A stretch of 23,137 nt of DNA from CALACW01 sp002431305 (GCA_937890355.1 CALACW010000033.1:1-23137), one strand, 5' to 3'; shown: positions 1 through 7,212, counted from the first letter of the stretch. Translations and numbers: made by a program. Notes: generated by a model not told the origin, from the sequence alone.

Positions 1-219
1 TACCGATGAAAGCATAGAATTTATACTCCGTACAGAATACCCGCCGCGGACAAGATAATTCTTATATTCCCCCGCAGTCTCTTTTACTATCTCGCAGTCA
101 CACGCATATTCTTTAAACTTCATTACGTCACGTATATATTTATCAATTGTATACACACTTTTATCGTTATCAATCAAGTATTCTTTAAAACTGATAATAA
201 TATCATTTGTAAGTTTCAT
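1..219 (-). CDS. Tyrosine recombinase/integrase, N-terminal part (cut by window edge)
   Basis: Reading the minus strand from an ATG at 219 gives 73 uninterrupted codons to the window edge. The protein opens MKLTNDIIISFKEYL and continues with SVYTIDKYIRDVMKFKEYA, then a segment ending YSVRSINSMLSSV. This matches the N-terminal SAM-like (core-binding) domain of tyrosine recombinases: helix, short loop, 'T.. .Y..D...F..' helix, then 'S..SINSML' helix. The catalytic domain (R..H-R-H-Y) would lie outside the window and cannot be checked. A ribosome binding site GGAGGGG (232-226) sits 6 nt before the ATG, and a good sigma-A promoter lies at 240-268. Family knowledge: such stand-alone recombinases are typical of mobile elements in Clostridia. 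Its position just past the rpsR terminator and beside a 134-bp palindrome fits a mobile element inserted behind a ribosomal protein operon; that is inference. Confidence 0.72.
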   Translation of the reverse strand, partial: MKLTNDIIISFKEYLIDNDKSVYTIDKYIRDVMKFKEYACDCEIVKETAGEYKNYLVRGGYSVRSINSMLSSV

Positions 220-239
220 CCTTTTCCCCTCCGATATAG

Positions 240-268
240 ATTATCGAAAAAGAAACGAAGAAAAACAA
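240..268 (-). promoter_or_regulatory. Sigma-A promoter of the recombinase gene
   Basis: On the minus strand, -35 TTGTTT (268-263) and -10 GATAAT (245-240) are separated by exactly 17 nt, just upstream of the GGAGGGG ribosome binding site. It lies outside the neighbouring 134-bp palindrome, so inversion of that palindrome would not turn the promoter around. Confidence 0.55.
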
Positions 269-275
269 TCCCCCC

Positions 276-409
276 TCTAGTACTCTGTAGCACCTAAAAA
301 TTTACATCTGATTACAAGTATGGCTGTGTTTAACAAGGATTGAAAACGCAGTTAAACGCTGTCATACGCCGTAATGCTTGTAAAGTTTTGGGTGGTACAG
401 CGTACTAGA
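276..409. repeat. 134-bp imperfect palindrome (giant hairpin)
   Basis: The left arm 276-334 and right arm 351-409 are each 59 nt and are inverted copies of each other around a 16-nt centre (335-350). The outer 30 positions match at 26 (arms begin TCTAGTAC at each end) and the inner nine match at eight (GTTTAAC/GTTAAAC). The part between is aligned with two compensating one-base bulges. It lies between the recombinase promoter and the rpsR terminator and contains no plausible gene. It could be a miniature inverted-repeat element, a recombinase recognition structure at the end of a mobile element, or a folded RNA. No clear target-site duplication is visible at its ends. Confidence 0.8.
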
Positions 410-412
410 AAC

Positions 413-443
413 ACAAAAAGACTGTTCCGAAAAATCGGAACAG
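413..443 (-). terminator. Rho-independent terminator of the rpsF-ssb-rpsR operon
   Basis: An 8-bp perfect stem CTGTTCCG/CGGAACAG (422-429 with 436-443) with a 6-nt loop is followed on the minus strand by a T-rich tract (TCTTTTTG). It lies 33 nt past the rpsR stop codon. Confidence 0.85.
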
Positions 444-476
444 CCTCAATACTGCTTTTATTAAGCCCTTATTTCA

Positions 477-731
477 TTAATCCGAAACGTAGGGAAGAAG
501 AGCAATCTGACGAGCGCGCTTAATAGCAATCGTGAGATCTCTCTGATGCTTTGCGCAGGTGCCGGTGATTCTTCTGGGAAGAATCTTTGCTCTCTCGGAT
601 GTGAAGCGATGAAGCTTTGCGACATCCTTGTAATCTATGGTTTCAGCCTTTTCAACGCAGAAAACGCAGACCTTTTTACGGCCTTTTCTGCCGGCAGGGC
701 GTCCGCCTTTATCGCTTTTTTCGTAAGCCAT
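477..731 (-). CDS. rpsR: 30S ribosomal protein S18 (zinc-binding, C+ form)
   Basis: Ribosomal protein bS18 of the small subunit, which binds together with S6 to the 16S rRNA platform. The 84-residue product has the family core (IDYKDVAKLHRFTSERAKI, then LPRRITGTCAKHQRDLTIAI, ending in the ALLPYVS signature). A CxxC pair (C22, C25) plus C59 and H62 form a likely zinc site; many Bacilli have a form of S18 lacking these residues. The start is fixed by AAGGAGG upstream of the ATG. It is the last gene of rpsF-ssb-rpsR, 38 nt behind ssb, and is followed by a terminator. Identification is very secure; zinc binding is inferred from the residues. Confidence 0.97.
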   Translation of the reverse strand: MAYEKSDKGGRPAGRKGRKKVCVFCVEKAETIDYKDVAKLHRFTSERAKILPRRITGTCAKHQRDLTIAIKRARQIALLPYVSD

Positions 732-769
732 TACGTAAACCTCCTTAGAAAATTAAAGATCAACTAAGA

Positions 770-1231
770 TCAAAACGGAAGATCGTCTTCCGAATCGGAC
801 AGAGTATCAAAATCCTCTGAACCGCCGTTCTGAAAAGCAGCGGGAGCTGTTGAACCTGCGTCGCTGCGTCCCGAAGGAGCAGAACCGGCGTTGTAACCGC
901 CGCCCGATTCATTTTTGGAACCGCAGAAACTGACTCTGTCTGCGACAACTTCCCAAACAGTGACTTTTCTGCCGTCTCTGTTATCGTAAGACCTCGACTG
1001 AAGCGAGCCCTGAATCGCAATCATCTGACCCTTGCGGAAATACTTAGTAACAAAATCCGCCTGCTGACGCCATGCGACAACATTGATAAAATCAGTCTGA
1101 CGATCCTCACCCTGTCTTGCGTAACCGCGGTCAACGGCAACGGCGAACGATGTAACGGAAATACCCGAAGACGTCGTCTTAAGCTCGGGGTCGGCAACAA
1201 GTCTGCCCATTAAAATAACCGAGTTCAACAT
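770..1231 (-). CDS. ssb: Single-stranded DNA-binding protein
   Basis: SSB coats single-stranded DNA in replication, recombination and repair. The 153-residue protein starts MLNSVILMGRLVADPELK and has the OB-fold signatures (TSFAVAVDRGY, DFINVVAWRQQADFV, KGQMIAIQGSLQSRSYD) over about residues 1-105. A low-complexity Gly/Ser/Ala-rich linker follows, then the acidic tip ending DDLPF, the tail that recruits repair and replication partners. Placement between rpsF and rpsR is the classic arrangement, so transcription is expected from the promoter at 1623-1651. It starts 21 nt after the rpsF stop. The upstream GGAGAG supports the chosen ATG. Confidence 0.97.
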   Translation of the reverse strand: MLNSVILMGRLVADPELKTTSSGISVTSFAVAVDRGYARQGEDRQTDFINVVAWRQQADFVTKYFRKGQMIAIQGSLQSRSYDNRDGRKVTVWEVVADRVSFCGSKNESGGGYNAGSAPSGRSDAGSTAPAAFQNGGSEDFDTLSDSEDDLPF

Positions 1232-1252
1232 GCTTTTTTACTCTCCTCAGAA

Positions 1253-1531
1253 TTATTTTTTAACAACGATTGAACGAAGAATGCCGTCGGTAATTCTGGC
1301 GATACGCTCGAACTCTGCGGGGAATTCCGTGTTAGCCTCGAAGTTATAAAGAACGTAGTGACCCTCTGACTCGTAGTTGATTTCGTATGCAAGTTTTCTC
1401 TTACCCCATACGTCAACACTCTCGAGAGTACCGTTAGCCTCGATAAGAGCCTTGAACTTCTCGCTGAGCTCCTCGATCTTCTCGTCACCGTTCTTTACGG
1501 AGATTACGATTATAGCCTCGTACTTTGTCAT
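1253..1531 (-). CDS. rpsF: 30S ribosomal protein S6
   Basis: Ribosomal protein bS6, partner of S18 on the 16S rRNA platform. The 92-residue protein starts MTKYEAIIVISVKNGDEKIE and carries the family pattern VDVWGKRKLAYEINYESEGHYVLYNF and FERIARITDGILRSIVVKK (ferredoxin-like fold). The reading frame stays open well upstream, but the ATG at 1531 has a strong AAGGAGGT 9 nt before it and gives the normal family length. First gene of the rpsF-ssb-rpsR operon, preceded by a structured leader of about 85 nt. Confidence 0.97.
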   Translation of the reverse strand: MTKYEAIIVISVKNGDEKIEELSEKFKALIEANGTLESVDVWGKRKLAYEINYESEGHYVLYNFEANTEFPAEFERIARITDGILRSIVVKK

Positions 1532-1550
1532 TAATGCTGCACCTCCTTTT

Positions 1551-1610
1551 GGACATATGGCTCCGCCTTTAATCGGAGCAAGGATATGCGTATAAAGCCA
1601 TAACTTTATA
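1551..1610 (-). promoter_or_regulatory. Structured leader of rpsF, candidate S6:S18 autoregulatory RNA
   Basis: The rpsF leader on the minus strand folds into two hairpins. The first is a perfect 7-bp stem TATAAAG/CTTTATA (1610-1604 with 1597-1591). The second has a lower stem CATAT/ATATG, an asymmetric internal loop containing CCTT, and an upper stem GCTCCG/CGGAGC (about 1588-1553), ending just before the ribosome binding site. Family knowledge: in many bacteria S6 and S18 bind such a leader and repress their own operon. The exact consensus internal loop was not confirmed here, so the assignment is tentative. Confidence 0.4.
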
Positions 1611-1622
1611 CAGCAATTACAT

Positions 1623-1651
1623 ATTATATATGAAAACGTTTCGTGTGTCAA
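1623..1651 (-). promoter_or_regulatory. Consensus sigma-A promoter of rpsF-ssb-rpsR
   Basis: Perfect -35 TTGACA (1651-1646) and perfect -10 TATAAT (1628-1623) separated by 17 nt on the minus strand. Transcription would begin near 1615. This is the best promoter in the window, as expected for a ribosomal protein operon. Confidence 0.9.
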
Positions 1652-1684
1652 GTGCCGATTTTAATTTTGTTGACATTGCGCGAA

Positions 1685-2617
1685 TTAATTGACTTTTCCG
1701 AGATATTCCTCGAGACTCAATCCGCTTGCCTTGATTTTCGAAGCGTTTTCAACTCCGACGTAACGCCAGTGCCACGGCTCCGCCTTAACGCCGGTATACT
1801 TCTTATTTTCCTCTGTATATCTCAATATAAATCCGTAGTCGTCGGCATGCTCGCAAAGCCACGCATACTCCGCGGAATCCGCGAAACGGCTGTCGACCCA
1901 GCCAATATCCATGGCGATGCCGATATTGTGCTCACTGCTTCCCGGAGGCATACGGCGGGTTGAGGCAAGCGCCTCTGACTCCTCCTGCGAATAGCCGTCG
2001 GCAAGGTACTCCTCTACAAGATTATTATATAAATATTTCTGTTTTGAATAGCTTCTGTAGCCCGACACCGGGGTAAGAGTCACGCCGTCCGCTTTTCCAG
2101 CGTCGTACATTTTCTGATACGCCTCGGCGGCTCTGTAGTCAAGAAGCTGATCCGAACCCTTTATAGCTGGAACAAAATTAATTTCATCGTCAACATTGTC
2201 GCTGACGCGGTAGAACGTATTAAGCAAAACTAGTTTCCACTCGCTGTCGTTTTCAGGCAGAGAAATCATCTGCGGTTCGGTAAGCAGTCTGACTCCCGAT
2301 GAAGATGATTTTTTCGTCGTCGAATTCTGTTTTTCAGTAACCTTCACGGTCGTTTCTTTTGCAGTCGTTATAACCGCCGTCGTCGGCGCGGAAGTTTCGG
2401 TTTTCGTTGTAGTCTCAGCCTTTTTCTTTTCGGTTACATGCGCGTAATCTTCCATGCTTGACTCGGGCGTTACGCTCGTCTGCTCCTTATCTTTCTTATT
2501 ATTTAAAGCCGTAACAATAAACACCGCCGCGGCAATTATTACAACAGCCGTTACGGCAACGCACAGAGTGACAATTTTCGGATTTATGGAATTTTTCCTC
2601 TTTTTCTTTTCGGACAC
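1685..2617 (-). CDS. Membrane-anchored D-alanyl-D-alanine carboxypeptidase (peptidase M15B, VanY-like)
   Basis: Zinc D,D-carboxypeptidase that trims the terminal D-Ala from peptidoglycan stem peptides outside the cell. In the 310-residue product a basic N-terminus (KKKRK) precedes a membrane helix at about 15-37, then a Thr/Lys/Ser-rich spacer (about 45-108) that probably crosses the cell wall. The catalytic domain follows, with SGYRS (185-189), the SxHxxGxAxD metal motif (H230, D237) and ExWHWRYVG (E280 catalytic, H283 metal ligand). All key residues are present. Start is a GTG at 2617 with GGAGAT 7 nt upstream; no alternative ATG fits as well. It is transcribed toward rpsF from its own promoter at 2648-2676, with no clear terminator in between. 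No vancomycin-resistance genes are nearby, so a general cell-wall role is more likely than resistance. Confidence 0.9.
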   Translation of the reverse strand: MSEKKKRKNSINPKIVTLCVAVTAVVIIAAAVFIVTALNNKKDKEQTSVTPESSMEDYAHVTEKKKAETTTKTETSAPTTAVITTAKETTVKVTEKQNSTTKKSSSSGVRLLTEPQMISLPENDSEWKLVLLNTFYRVSDNVDDEINFVPAIKGSDQLLDYRAAEAYQKMYDAGKADGVTLTPVSGYRSYSKQKYLYNNLVEEYLADGYSQEESEALASTRRMPPGSSEHNIGIAMDIGWVDSRFADSAEYAWLCEHADDYGFILRYTEENKKYTGVKAEPWHWRYVGVENASKIKASGLSLEEYLGKVN

Positions 2618-2647
2618 TTAATTCATCTCCGTAAAATTAGTGACTTT

Positions 2648-2676
2648 ATTATACATTTTATTTAAAGAAAAGTCAA
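2648..2676 (-). promoter_or_regulatory. Sigma-A promoter of the D,D-carboxypeptidase gene
   Basis: -35 TTGACT (2676-2671) and -10 TATAAT (2653-2648) with a 17-nt spacer on the minus strand, about 30 nt before the GTG start. Confidence 0.8.
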
Positions 2677-2738
2677 CCGAACTTATTATTGTACATTACA
2701 GACAATTATAGAACTGTTTTTTTGTTTAGTATGAATAG

Positions 2739-2767
2739 TCGACAATTGCATCATTATGTGATAGAAT
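2739..2767 (+). promoter_or_regulatory. Distal tandem promoter of the lipoprotein gene
   Basis: -35 TCGACA (2739-2744), 17-nt spacer, -10 TAGAAT (2762-2767) preceded by an extended TGA. A second promoter follows at 2808-2837. Confidence 0.5.
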
Positions 2768-2807
2768 ATTCAGAGATTCAAAAATGATAATAGTTCACAA
2801 AATAATG

Positions 2808-2837
2808 TTGTAAATTATCGCCGTTGTGTGATATACT
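2808..2837 (+). promoter_or_regulatory. Proximal promoter of the lipoprotein gene
   Basis: -35 TTGTAA (2808-2813), 18-nt spacer, -10 TATACT (2832-2837) preceded by extended TGA. The predicted start of transcription lies about 25 nt before the ATG. Confidence 0.6.
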
Positions 2838-2867
2838 TACTTCATTGCATAAAAAGGAGTTTCATAT

Positions 2868-3761
2868 ATGAACAAATCAGCTAAGCGCGTCGTTGCCGCT
2901 ATTCTCGCTTCTCTGTCGCTCGCTTCGTTCGCAGGATGCGACATCATCAAGGACGTTGAGGAAGTAACCGAGGACAAAACACCTGTTGTCGAGGCTCAGA
3001 TCCCCGTTACAAAACAGGAAATCGTCGATTACTACAACACGGTAACGAATTATTTAAGAGACGATGCAAATTTCAAGTCAAACGCTCCCTCAGTGGATGT
3101 AGGCGAAAAAATCGATATTGACTATATAAAAATTACAGCTCCCGAATCGGATGAAACACCCGACGAGCTTAAACCGCTTGCAACGAGCGCAAAGCAGATT
3201 AAGAAAACCATACTCGAAAAGCTCAACTCTTCCGTAGGCTCCGAGGCGGGCAAAAAATCAATCGAATACGGCAAGGGCGGTATTAAGGACAGCCTTTCAC
3301 CCGAGGGCGTTCAGGTCAGCGCACTGACTGTCGACGACGTCTGCGCGGCAGAGTGCGAAACCGAAAACGGCGTATATAATATAGATATATATATCGAGAG
3401 CGCACCCGAATCGATTAAGAAGGTTTTCGACCTGCCCGATAAGGCTTCGGTTCTCAGCGAAATCGCAAAGACCGATAATTACATGGTTATAAAGGACTAC
3501 ACAACGGCGTATATAGACCGCGACGAGAGAGCGTTATATAACGAGGAAAATCCCGACGATATTCCAGAGTGCAAGATTCACATGACAGTTGACGCAGACA
3601 CCAACAAGGTTACGTCCATAGAGTTCATCCGTTCTGAGAAGGTCAACGCTCCCGCGCTCGGAACAGGTTCGTTCGAGAGTTTCGGCAGATTCAATATCGC
3701 GTTCAGATTAAAAGATTCCAAAACGTTTAAATTCATCTGGACTGCTCCCGTAACGGAATAA
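2868..3761 (+). CDS. Predicted lipoprotein of unknown function
   Basis: The 297-residue product begins with a basic stretch (NKSAKR), a hydrophobic segment and the lipobox SFAGC, with the lipidated cysteine at position 24, so it is expected on the outer face of the membrane. The mature part is acidic and soluble-looking with no further membrane segment; I do not recognise a family. Visible features are a helical segment after the lipobox (EIVDYYNTVTNYLRDDANF) and a C-terminal region with beta-rich character (KIHMTVDADTNKVTSIEFIR). AGGAG lies 8 nt before the ATG. It is monocistronic, with two tandem promoters before it and a strong terminator after it (3780-3813). It might bind a ligand or modulate the envelope, but nothing in the sequence decides this. 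Confidence 0.85.
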   Translation: MNKSAKRVVAAILASLSLASFAGCDIIKDVEEVTEDKTPVVEAQIPVTKQEIVDYYNTVTNYLRDDANFKSNAPSVDVGEKIDIDYIKITAPESDETPDELKPLATSAKQIKKTILEKLNSSVGSEAGKKSIEYGKGGIKDSLSPEGVQVSALTVDDVCAAECETENGVYNIDIYIESAPESIKKVFDLPDKASVLSEIAKTDNYMVIKDYTTAYIDRDERALYNEENPDDIPECKIHMTVDADTNKVTSIEFIRSEKVNAPALGTGSFESFGRFNIAFRLKDSKTFKFIWTAPVTE

Positions 3762-3779
3762 TATTCAAATATCGATATT

Positions 3780-3813
3780 CAAGGCTTCCCGATAAAAGAG
3801 AAGCCTTGTTTTT
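3780..3813 (+). terminator. Terminator of the lipoprotein gene
   Basis: Perfect 9-bp stem CAAGGCTTC/GAAGCCTTG (3780-3788 with 3800-3808), 11-nt loop, then a run of T. Confidence 0.9.
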
Positions 3814-3889
3814 ATGCTTATATAGCCATATTCATAAAAACCGCGTTTTGTTTGTTTTATACAAATATCGGCAAAATATTTATTTACTG

Positions 3890-3918
3890 TTGCCAAACGC
3901 TTTAAATAGTGATATTAT
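3890..3918 (+). promoter_or_regulatory. Sigma-A promoter of typA
   Basis: -35 TTGCCA (3890-3895), 17-nt spacer, -10 TATTAT (3913-3918) with extended TGA directly before it. Confidence 0.7.
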
Positions 3919-3973
3919 TTTATTTTGTAATAAAGTTATGTAACAAAGTTATATGTATTTGGAAGGTGTTATT

Positions 3974-5797
3974 TTGAATTCCGCACAGAATGTCAGAAAC
4001 ATTGCCATAATCGCTCACGTCGACCACGGCAAAACAACGCTCGTCGACCAGCTTTTACGTCAGAGCGGTACGTTCAGAAGCAACGAACAGGTTGCAGAGA
4101 GAGTCATGGACTCAAACGACCTCGAGAGAGAGAGAGGAATTACCATCCTCTCAAAAAACACGTCGGTTCACTACAACGGCGTTAAGATAAACATTGTCGA
4201 CACTCCCGGACATGCCGATTTCGGCGGCGAGGTTGAGCGTATAATGACAATGGTAGACGGCGCGCTTCTTCTCGTTGACGCATTTGAAGGATGCATGCCT
4301 CAGACGCGTTTCGTTCTCTCAAAAGCTCTTGCATTAAAGAAAAAAATCATTGTAGTTATCAATAAAATAGACCGTCCCGGAGCCAGACCCGACGAGGTTA
4401 TCGACGAAGTTCTCGACTTATTCATAGAGCTCGGAGCCGACGACGATCAGATAGAATTTCCGGTTGTTTTCGCTTCGGCTAAGGACGGCTACGCTTCGCT
4501 TGATTCGTCCGTAAGAGAGGGCGACATGAGACCTCTTTTCCAGTCGATAATAGATAATATCGAACCGCCCAAGGGCGACGACGACGCGCCGTTACAGCTT
4601 CTGTTTTCGAGTCTTGACTACGACGACTACGTAGGACGTATCGGCATAGGCAAGGTTGAGCGCGGAAAGATTAAGCAGGGCGAGAACGTCGTTCTCTGCA
4701 AACAGGACGGCGAACAGCAGAACGTTAAACTCGCAAAGCTCTATCAGTTCGAGGGACTTAAAAGAGTCGAGGTTTCCGACGCTAAGTGCGGAGACATAGT
4801 AGCGGTTTCCGGTATCGCGGGACTCAATATAGGCGAGACAATATGTGACTCGCAGTGCGTTGAACCCCTCCCGTTCGTTAAAATAGACGAGCCTACGCTG
4901 TCTATGAACTTCATGGTAAACGACAGCCCGTTCGCCGGTCAGGACGGCAAATTCGTTACATCGAGAAACCTGCGCGCAAGACTGTTCAAAGAAGTCGAGA
5001 CAAACGTCAGCATGAGAGTCGAAGAAACAGACAGCACCGACACGTTTAAGGTTTCGGGCAGAGGCGAACTTCATCTTTCCATTCTGATTGAAACAATGCG
5101 CCGTCAGGGTTACGAATTCCAGGTTTCCAGCCCTAAGGTTATATTCAAAAAGGACGAAAACGGCAAGCTTTTAGAGCCTATCGAGCTTCTTATCATCGAG
5201 GTTCCGAACGATTACGTCGGTCCTGTTATGGAGAAAATCGGTTCGCGCAGAGGCGAGCTTGAAAACATGACAATACGCGACGGCGGAACGACTCACCTCG
5301 AATTTCTCATTCCCGCAAGAGGACTTATCGGTTACAGAAGCGAATTTCTTACCGACACTAACGGTTACGGCATCATGAACAACCTTTTCCACGCGTACGA
5401 GCCGTACAAGGGCGAGATTGTAACCCGCGACAGAGGTTCGATTATCGCACACGAGGCGGGCGAATCGACCGGCTACGGTCTGTTCAATACACAGGACAGA
5501 GGCCGTCTGTTCATAGGTCCCGGCGTTCCCGTTTACGAGGGAATGATAGTCGGCGAATGCTCAAAGAACGAGGATATTGTCTGCAACGTATGTAAGAAAA
5601 AGCAGATGACAAATACACGTGCCGCGGGAAGCGACGACGCGTTAAGACTCGTCCCCCACTCCGTACTCAGCCTCGAGCAGTGCATGGAATTCTTAAGCGA
5701 CGACGAACTTCTCGAAGTTACGCCTCATCATTTAAGACTGCGTAAAATGATTCTCTCAAAAGAACAGAGAATGAAACAGCAGTTCAGAAAGAAATAA
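3974..5797 (+). CDS. typA: Ribosome-associated translational GTPase TypA/BipA
   Basis: EF-G-like GTPase that acts on the 70S ribosome and in 50S assembly, important under stress and in cold. From the chosen start the protein is 607 residues and carries all G motifs: AHVDHGKTT (G1), RERGITI (G2), DTPGH (G3), NKID (G4) and an SA (G5). EF-G-like domains III and V follow (GRGELHLSILIETMRRQGYE, then RRGELENM), with the TypA C-terminal domain after them. I chose the TTG at 3974 because GGAAGGTG lies 5 nt before it and the result starts right ahead of NVRNIAIIAHVDHGK, as in the family. An in-frame ATG at 3953 would add seven residues but has no ribosome binding site. Monocistronic, with its own promoter and terminator. 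Confidence 0.96.
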   Translation: MNSAQNVRNIAIIAHVDHGKTTLVDQLLRQSGTFRSNEQVAERVMDSNDLERERGITILSKNTSVHYNGVKINIVDTPGHADFGGEVERIMTMVDGALLLVDAFEGCMPQTRFVLSKALALKKKIIVVINKIDRPGARPDEVIDEVLDLFIELGADDDQIEFPVVFASAKDGYASLDSSVREGDMRPLFQSIIDNIEPPKGDDDAPLQLLFSSLDYDDYVGRIGIGKVERGKIKQGENVVLCKQDGEQQNVKLAKLYQFEGLKRVEVSDAKCGDIVAVSGIAGLNIGETICDSQCVEPLPFVKIDEPTLSMNFMVNDSPFAGQDGKFVTSRNLRARLFKEVETNVSMRVEETDSTDTFKVSGRGELHLSILIETMRRQGYEFQVSSPKVIFKKDENGKLLEPIELLIIEVPNDYVGPVMEKIGSRRGELENMTIRDGGTTHLEFLIPARGLIGYRSEFLTDTNGYGIMNNLFHAYEPYKGEIVTRDRGSIIAHEAGESTGYGLFNTQDRGRLFIGPGVPVYEGMIVGECSKNEDIVCNVCKKKQMTNTRAAGSDDALRLVPHSVLSLEQCMEFLSDDELLEVTPHHLRLRKMILSKEQRMKQQFRKK

Positions 5798-5813
5798 TCA
5801 AAAATAAAATACG

Positions 5814-5850
5814 AACTCGGAAAGGACAAATCCTCTCCGAGTTTTTTTTG
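5814..5850 (+). terminator. Terminator of typA
   Basis: Stem AACTCGGA/TCCGAGTT (5814-5821 with 5836-5843) with further pairing inside (AGGA with TCCT), followed by a run of T. Confidence 0.9.
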
Positions 5851-5860
5851 TATATTCAAG

Positions 5861-5907
5861 TTAAAAAAATCCCCCCGTCCGGCGATGAGCAAAAAAACGG
5901 AGGGATT
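5861..5907 (-). terminator. Terminator of ackA
   Basis: On the minus strand an 11-bp stem (5907-5897 with 5878-5868; one G-T pair) is followed by a run of seven T. It lies 20 nt past the ackA stop, back to back with the typA terminator. Confidence 0.85.
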
Positions 5908-5927
5908 ATTCCTGATTTGATTATAAA

Positions 5928-7130
5928 TTACAAAGCTTCTACGATCTCTTTTGTATCCTGCGCTATCATAAGCTCCTCATTGGTCGGGATAACGAACATT
6001 CTGACCTTTGAGCCGGGAACGGAAATTTCGACCTCTTCGCCGCGGAGCTTATTTGTCTCCTCGTTAATTGCGGTACCGAGGAACTCGAGCTTTTCTGCGA
6101 CTCTCGTTCTGTACTGCGGGTTATTTTCTCCGATACCTCCGGTGAATACAACAGCGTCGAGACCGCCCATAGCGGCCGCGAATCCGCCTATGTACTTAGT
6201 AAGCTGATGGCAGAGCATGGACTCAACGAGCTTAGCTCTTTCGTCGCCCTGCTTAGCTCTCTGCTCGATAGTTCTGTTGTCGCTCGTACCGGTAAGTCCG
6301 AGCATACCCGACTTTTTATTCATAACGGTGTCGATTTCATCGGGAGTGAGATTCTCGTTCTTCATGATAATGGGAACGATAGCGGGGTCAATCGAACCGC
6401 AGCGCGTACCCATTATGATACCCTCAAGAGGCGTAACGCCCATGGTGGTATCGAAGCACTTGCCGTCAACGACAGCCGAAATCGAGGAACCGTTGCCGAG
6501 GTGGCAGGTTACAATCCTGGAATGCTCGGGAGAGCCGAGGAGTTCAATGCATCTCTTGCTTACGAAACGGTGAGACGTTCCGTGGAAGCCGTAACGGCGG
6601 ATACCGTACTTTTCATAATATTCATAGGGAAGAGCGTACATGTACGCATAGTCGGGCATAGTCGAATGAAATCCGGTATCAAATACCGCAACCTGAGGAA
6701 CGCCCTTCATTATAGCCTCGCACGCCTTGATACCGGTAAGGTTTGCGGGATTGTGGAGAGGTCCGAGCGGGAAGCACTCCTTGATAGCCTCCTCAACCTT
6801 TTCGTCAAAGAGAACGGAGCCCTTGAACTTCTCTCCGCCGTGCAGAACTCTGTGTCCCACCGCGCCGATTTCGTCCATTGAATTGATAACGCCGTGTTCC
6901 GCGCTCGTGAGAGTGTCGAGTACAATATTGATAGCAGCCATGTGGTCAGCCATAAGCTGAGGCTTCTTGATTATATTCTTTGATTCGTCAGAGGGAACCT
7001 TATGAGTAAACGTGCAGTTGTCGCATCCTATCTGCTCGCAGATACCCTTTGCAAGCAAATCGTTCGTATCCATGTCGATAAGCTGATATTTAAGAGACGA
7101 ACTGCCCGCGTTTATAACGAGAATTTTCAT
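5928..7130 (-). CDS. ackA: Acetate kinase
   Basis: Converts acetyl phosphate and ADP to acetate and ATP, the energy-yielding last step of acetate fermentation; it also works in reverse to activate acetate. The 400-residue protein starts MKILVINAGSSSLKYQLID and shows the family signatures GHRVLHGG (R94), VFDTGFHSTMP (D151), RYGFHGTSHRF, CHLGNGSS, the GTRCGSIDP loop and FTGGIGEN. The ATG at 7130 is preceded by GGAGGT; the frame is open further upstream, but this start gives the usual family length. Phosphotransacetylase (pta), the usual partner, is not in the window. The gene is divergent from tmcAL, whose product consumes acetate, and the two predicted promoters share their -10 bases. Confidence 0.97.
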   Translation of the reverse strand: MKILVINAGSSSLKYQLIDMDTNDLLAKGICEQIGCDNCTFTHKVPSDESKNIIKKPQLMADHMAAINIVLDTLTSAEHGVINSMDEIGAVGHRVLHGGEKFKGSVLFDEKVEEAIKECFPLGPLHNPANLTGIKACEAIMKGVPQVAVFDTGFHSTMPDYAYMYALPYEYYEKYGIRRYGFHGTSHRFVSKRCIELLGSPEHSRIVTCHLGNGSSISAVVDGKCFDTTMGVTPLEGIIMGTRCGSIDPAIVPIIMKNENLTPDEIDTVMNKKSGMLGLTGTSDNRTIEQRAKQGDERAKLVESMLCHQLTKYIGGFAAAMGGLDAVVFTGGIGENNPQYRTRVAEKLEFLGTAINEETNKLRGEEVEISVPGSKVRMFVIPTNEELMIAQDTKEIVEAL

Positions 7131-7159
7131 AATAAAATATACCTCCGAAATAAAAATAC

Positions 7160-7188
7160 TTGCTAATTTCTCATACAAAGTTTATTAT
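7160..7188 (+). promoter_or_regulatory. Sigma-A promoter of tmcAL, sharing its -10 with ackA
   Basis: -35 TTGCTA (7160-7165), 17-nt spacer, -10 TATTAT (7183-7188). The opposite-strand ackA -10 occupies 7189-7184, so both polymerases would melt the same bases. Confidence 0.55.
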
Positions 7189-7212
7189 ATACTTATATAA
7201 TTCCTTTTTCAA
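7184..7212 (-). promoter_or_regulatory. Sigma-A promoter of ackA
   Basis: -35 TTGAAA (7212-7207), 17-nt spacer, consensus -10 TATAAT (7189-7184) on the minus strand. Overlaps the tmcAL promoter. Confidence 0.75.

Noticed and set aside
328..357. GTTTAAC and GTTAAAC inside the palindrome, resembling integron attC core sites (RYYYAAC/GTTRRRY)
   Set aside because: They sit at the centre of the hairpin 16 nt apart, not at its outer ends as in attC sites, and GTTTAAC is self-complementary, so the match is easily due to chance. The recombinase fragment shows no integron-integrase feature in the visible part.
1685..2617. D,D-carboxypeptidase as part of a vancomycin resistance cluster
   Set aside because: No VanH, VanA-type ligase, VanX or VanRS genes are nearby, and single M15B carboxypeptidases are common in Clostridia.
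6207..6881. Long open frame of 224 codons on the plus strand opposite ackA
   Set aside because: It lies wholly antisense to a highly conserved enzyme, shows no domain pattern and arises from codon bias of the real gene. Similar antisense frames opposite typA, galT, nadB and the deacetylase were dropped for the same reason.
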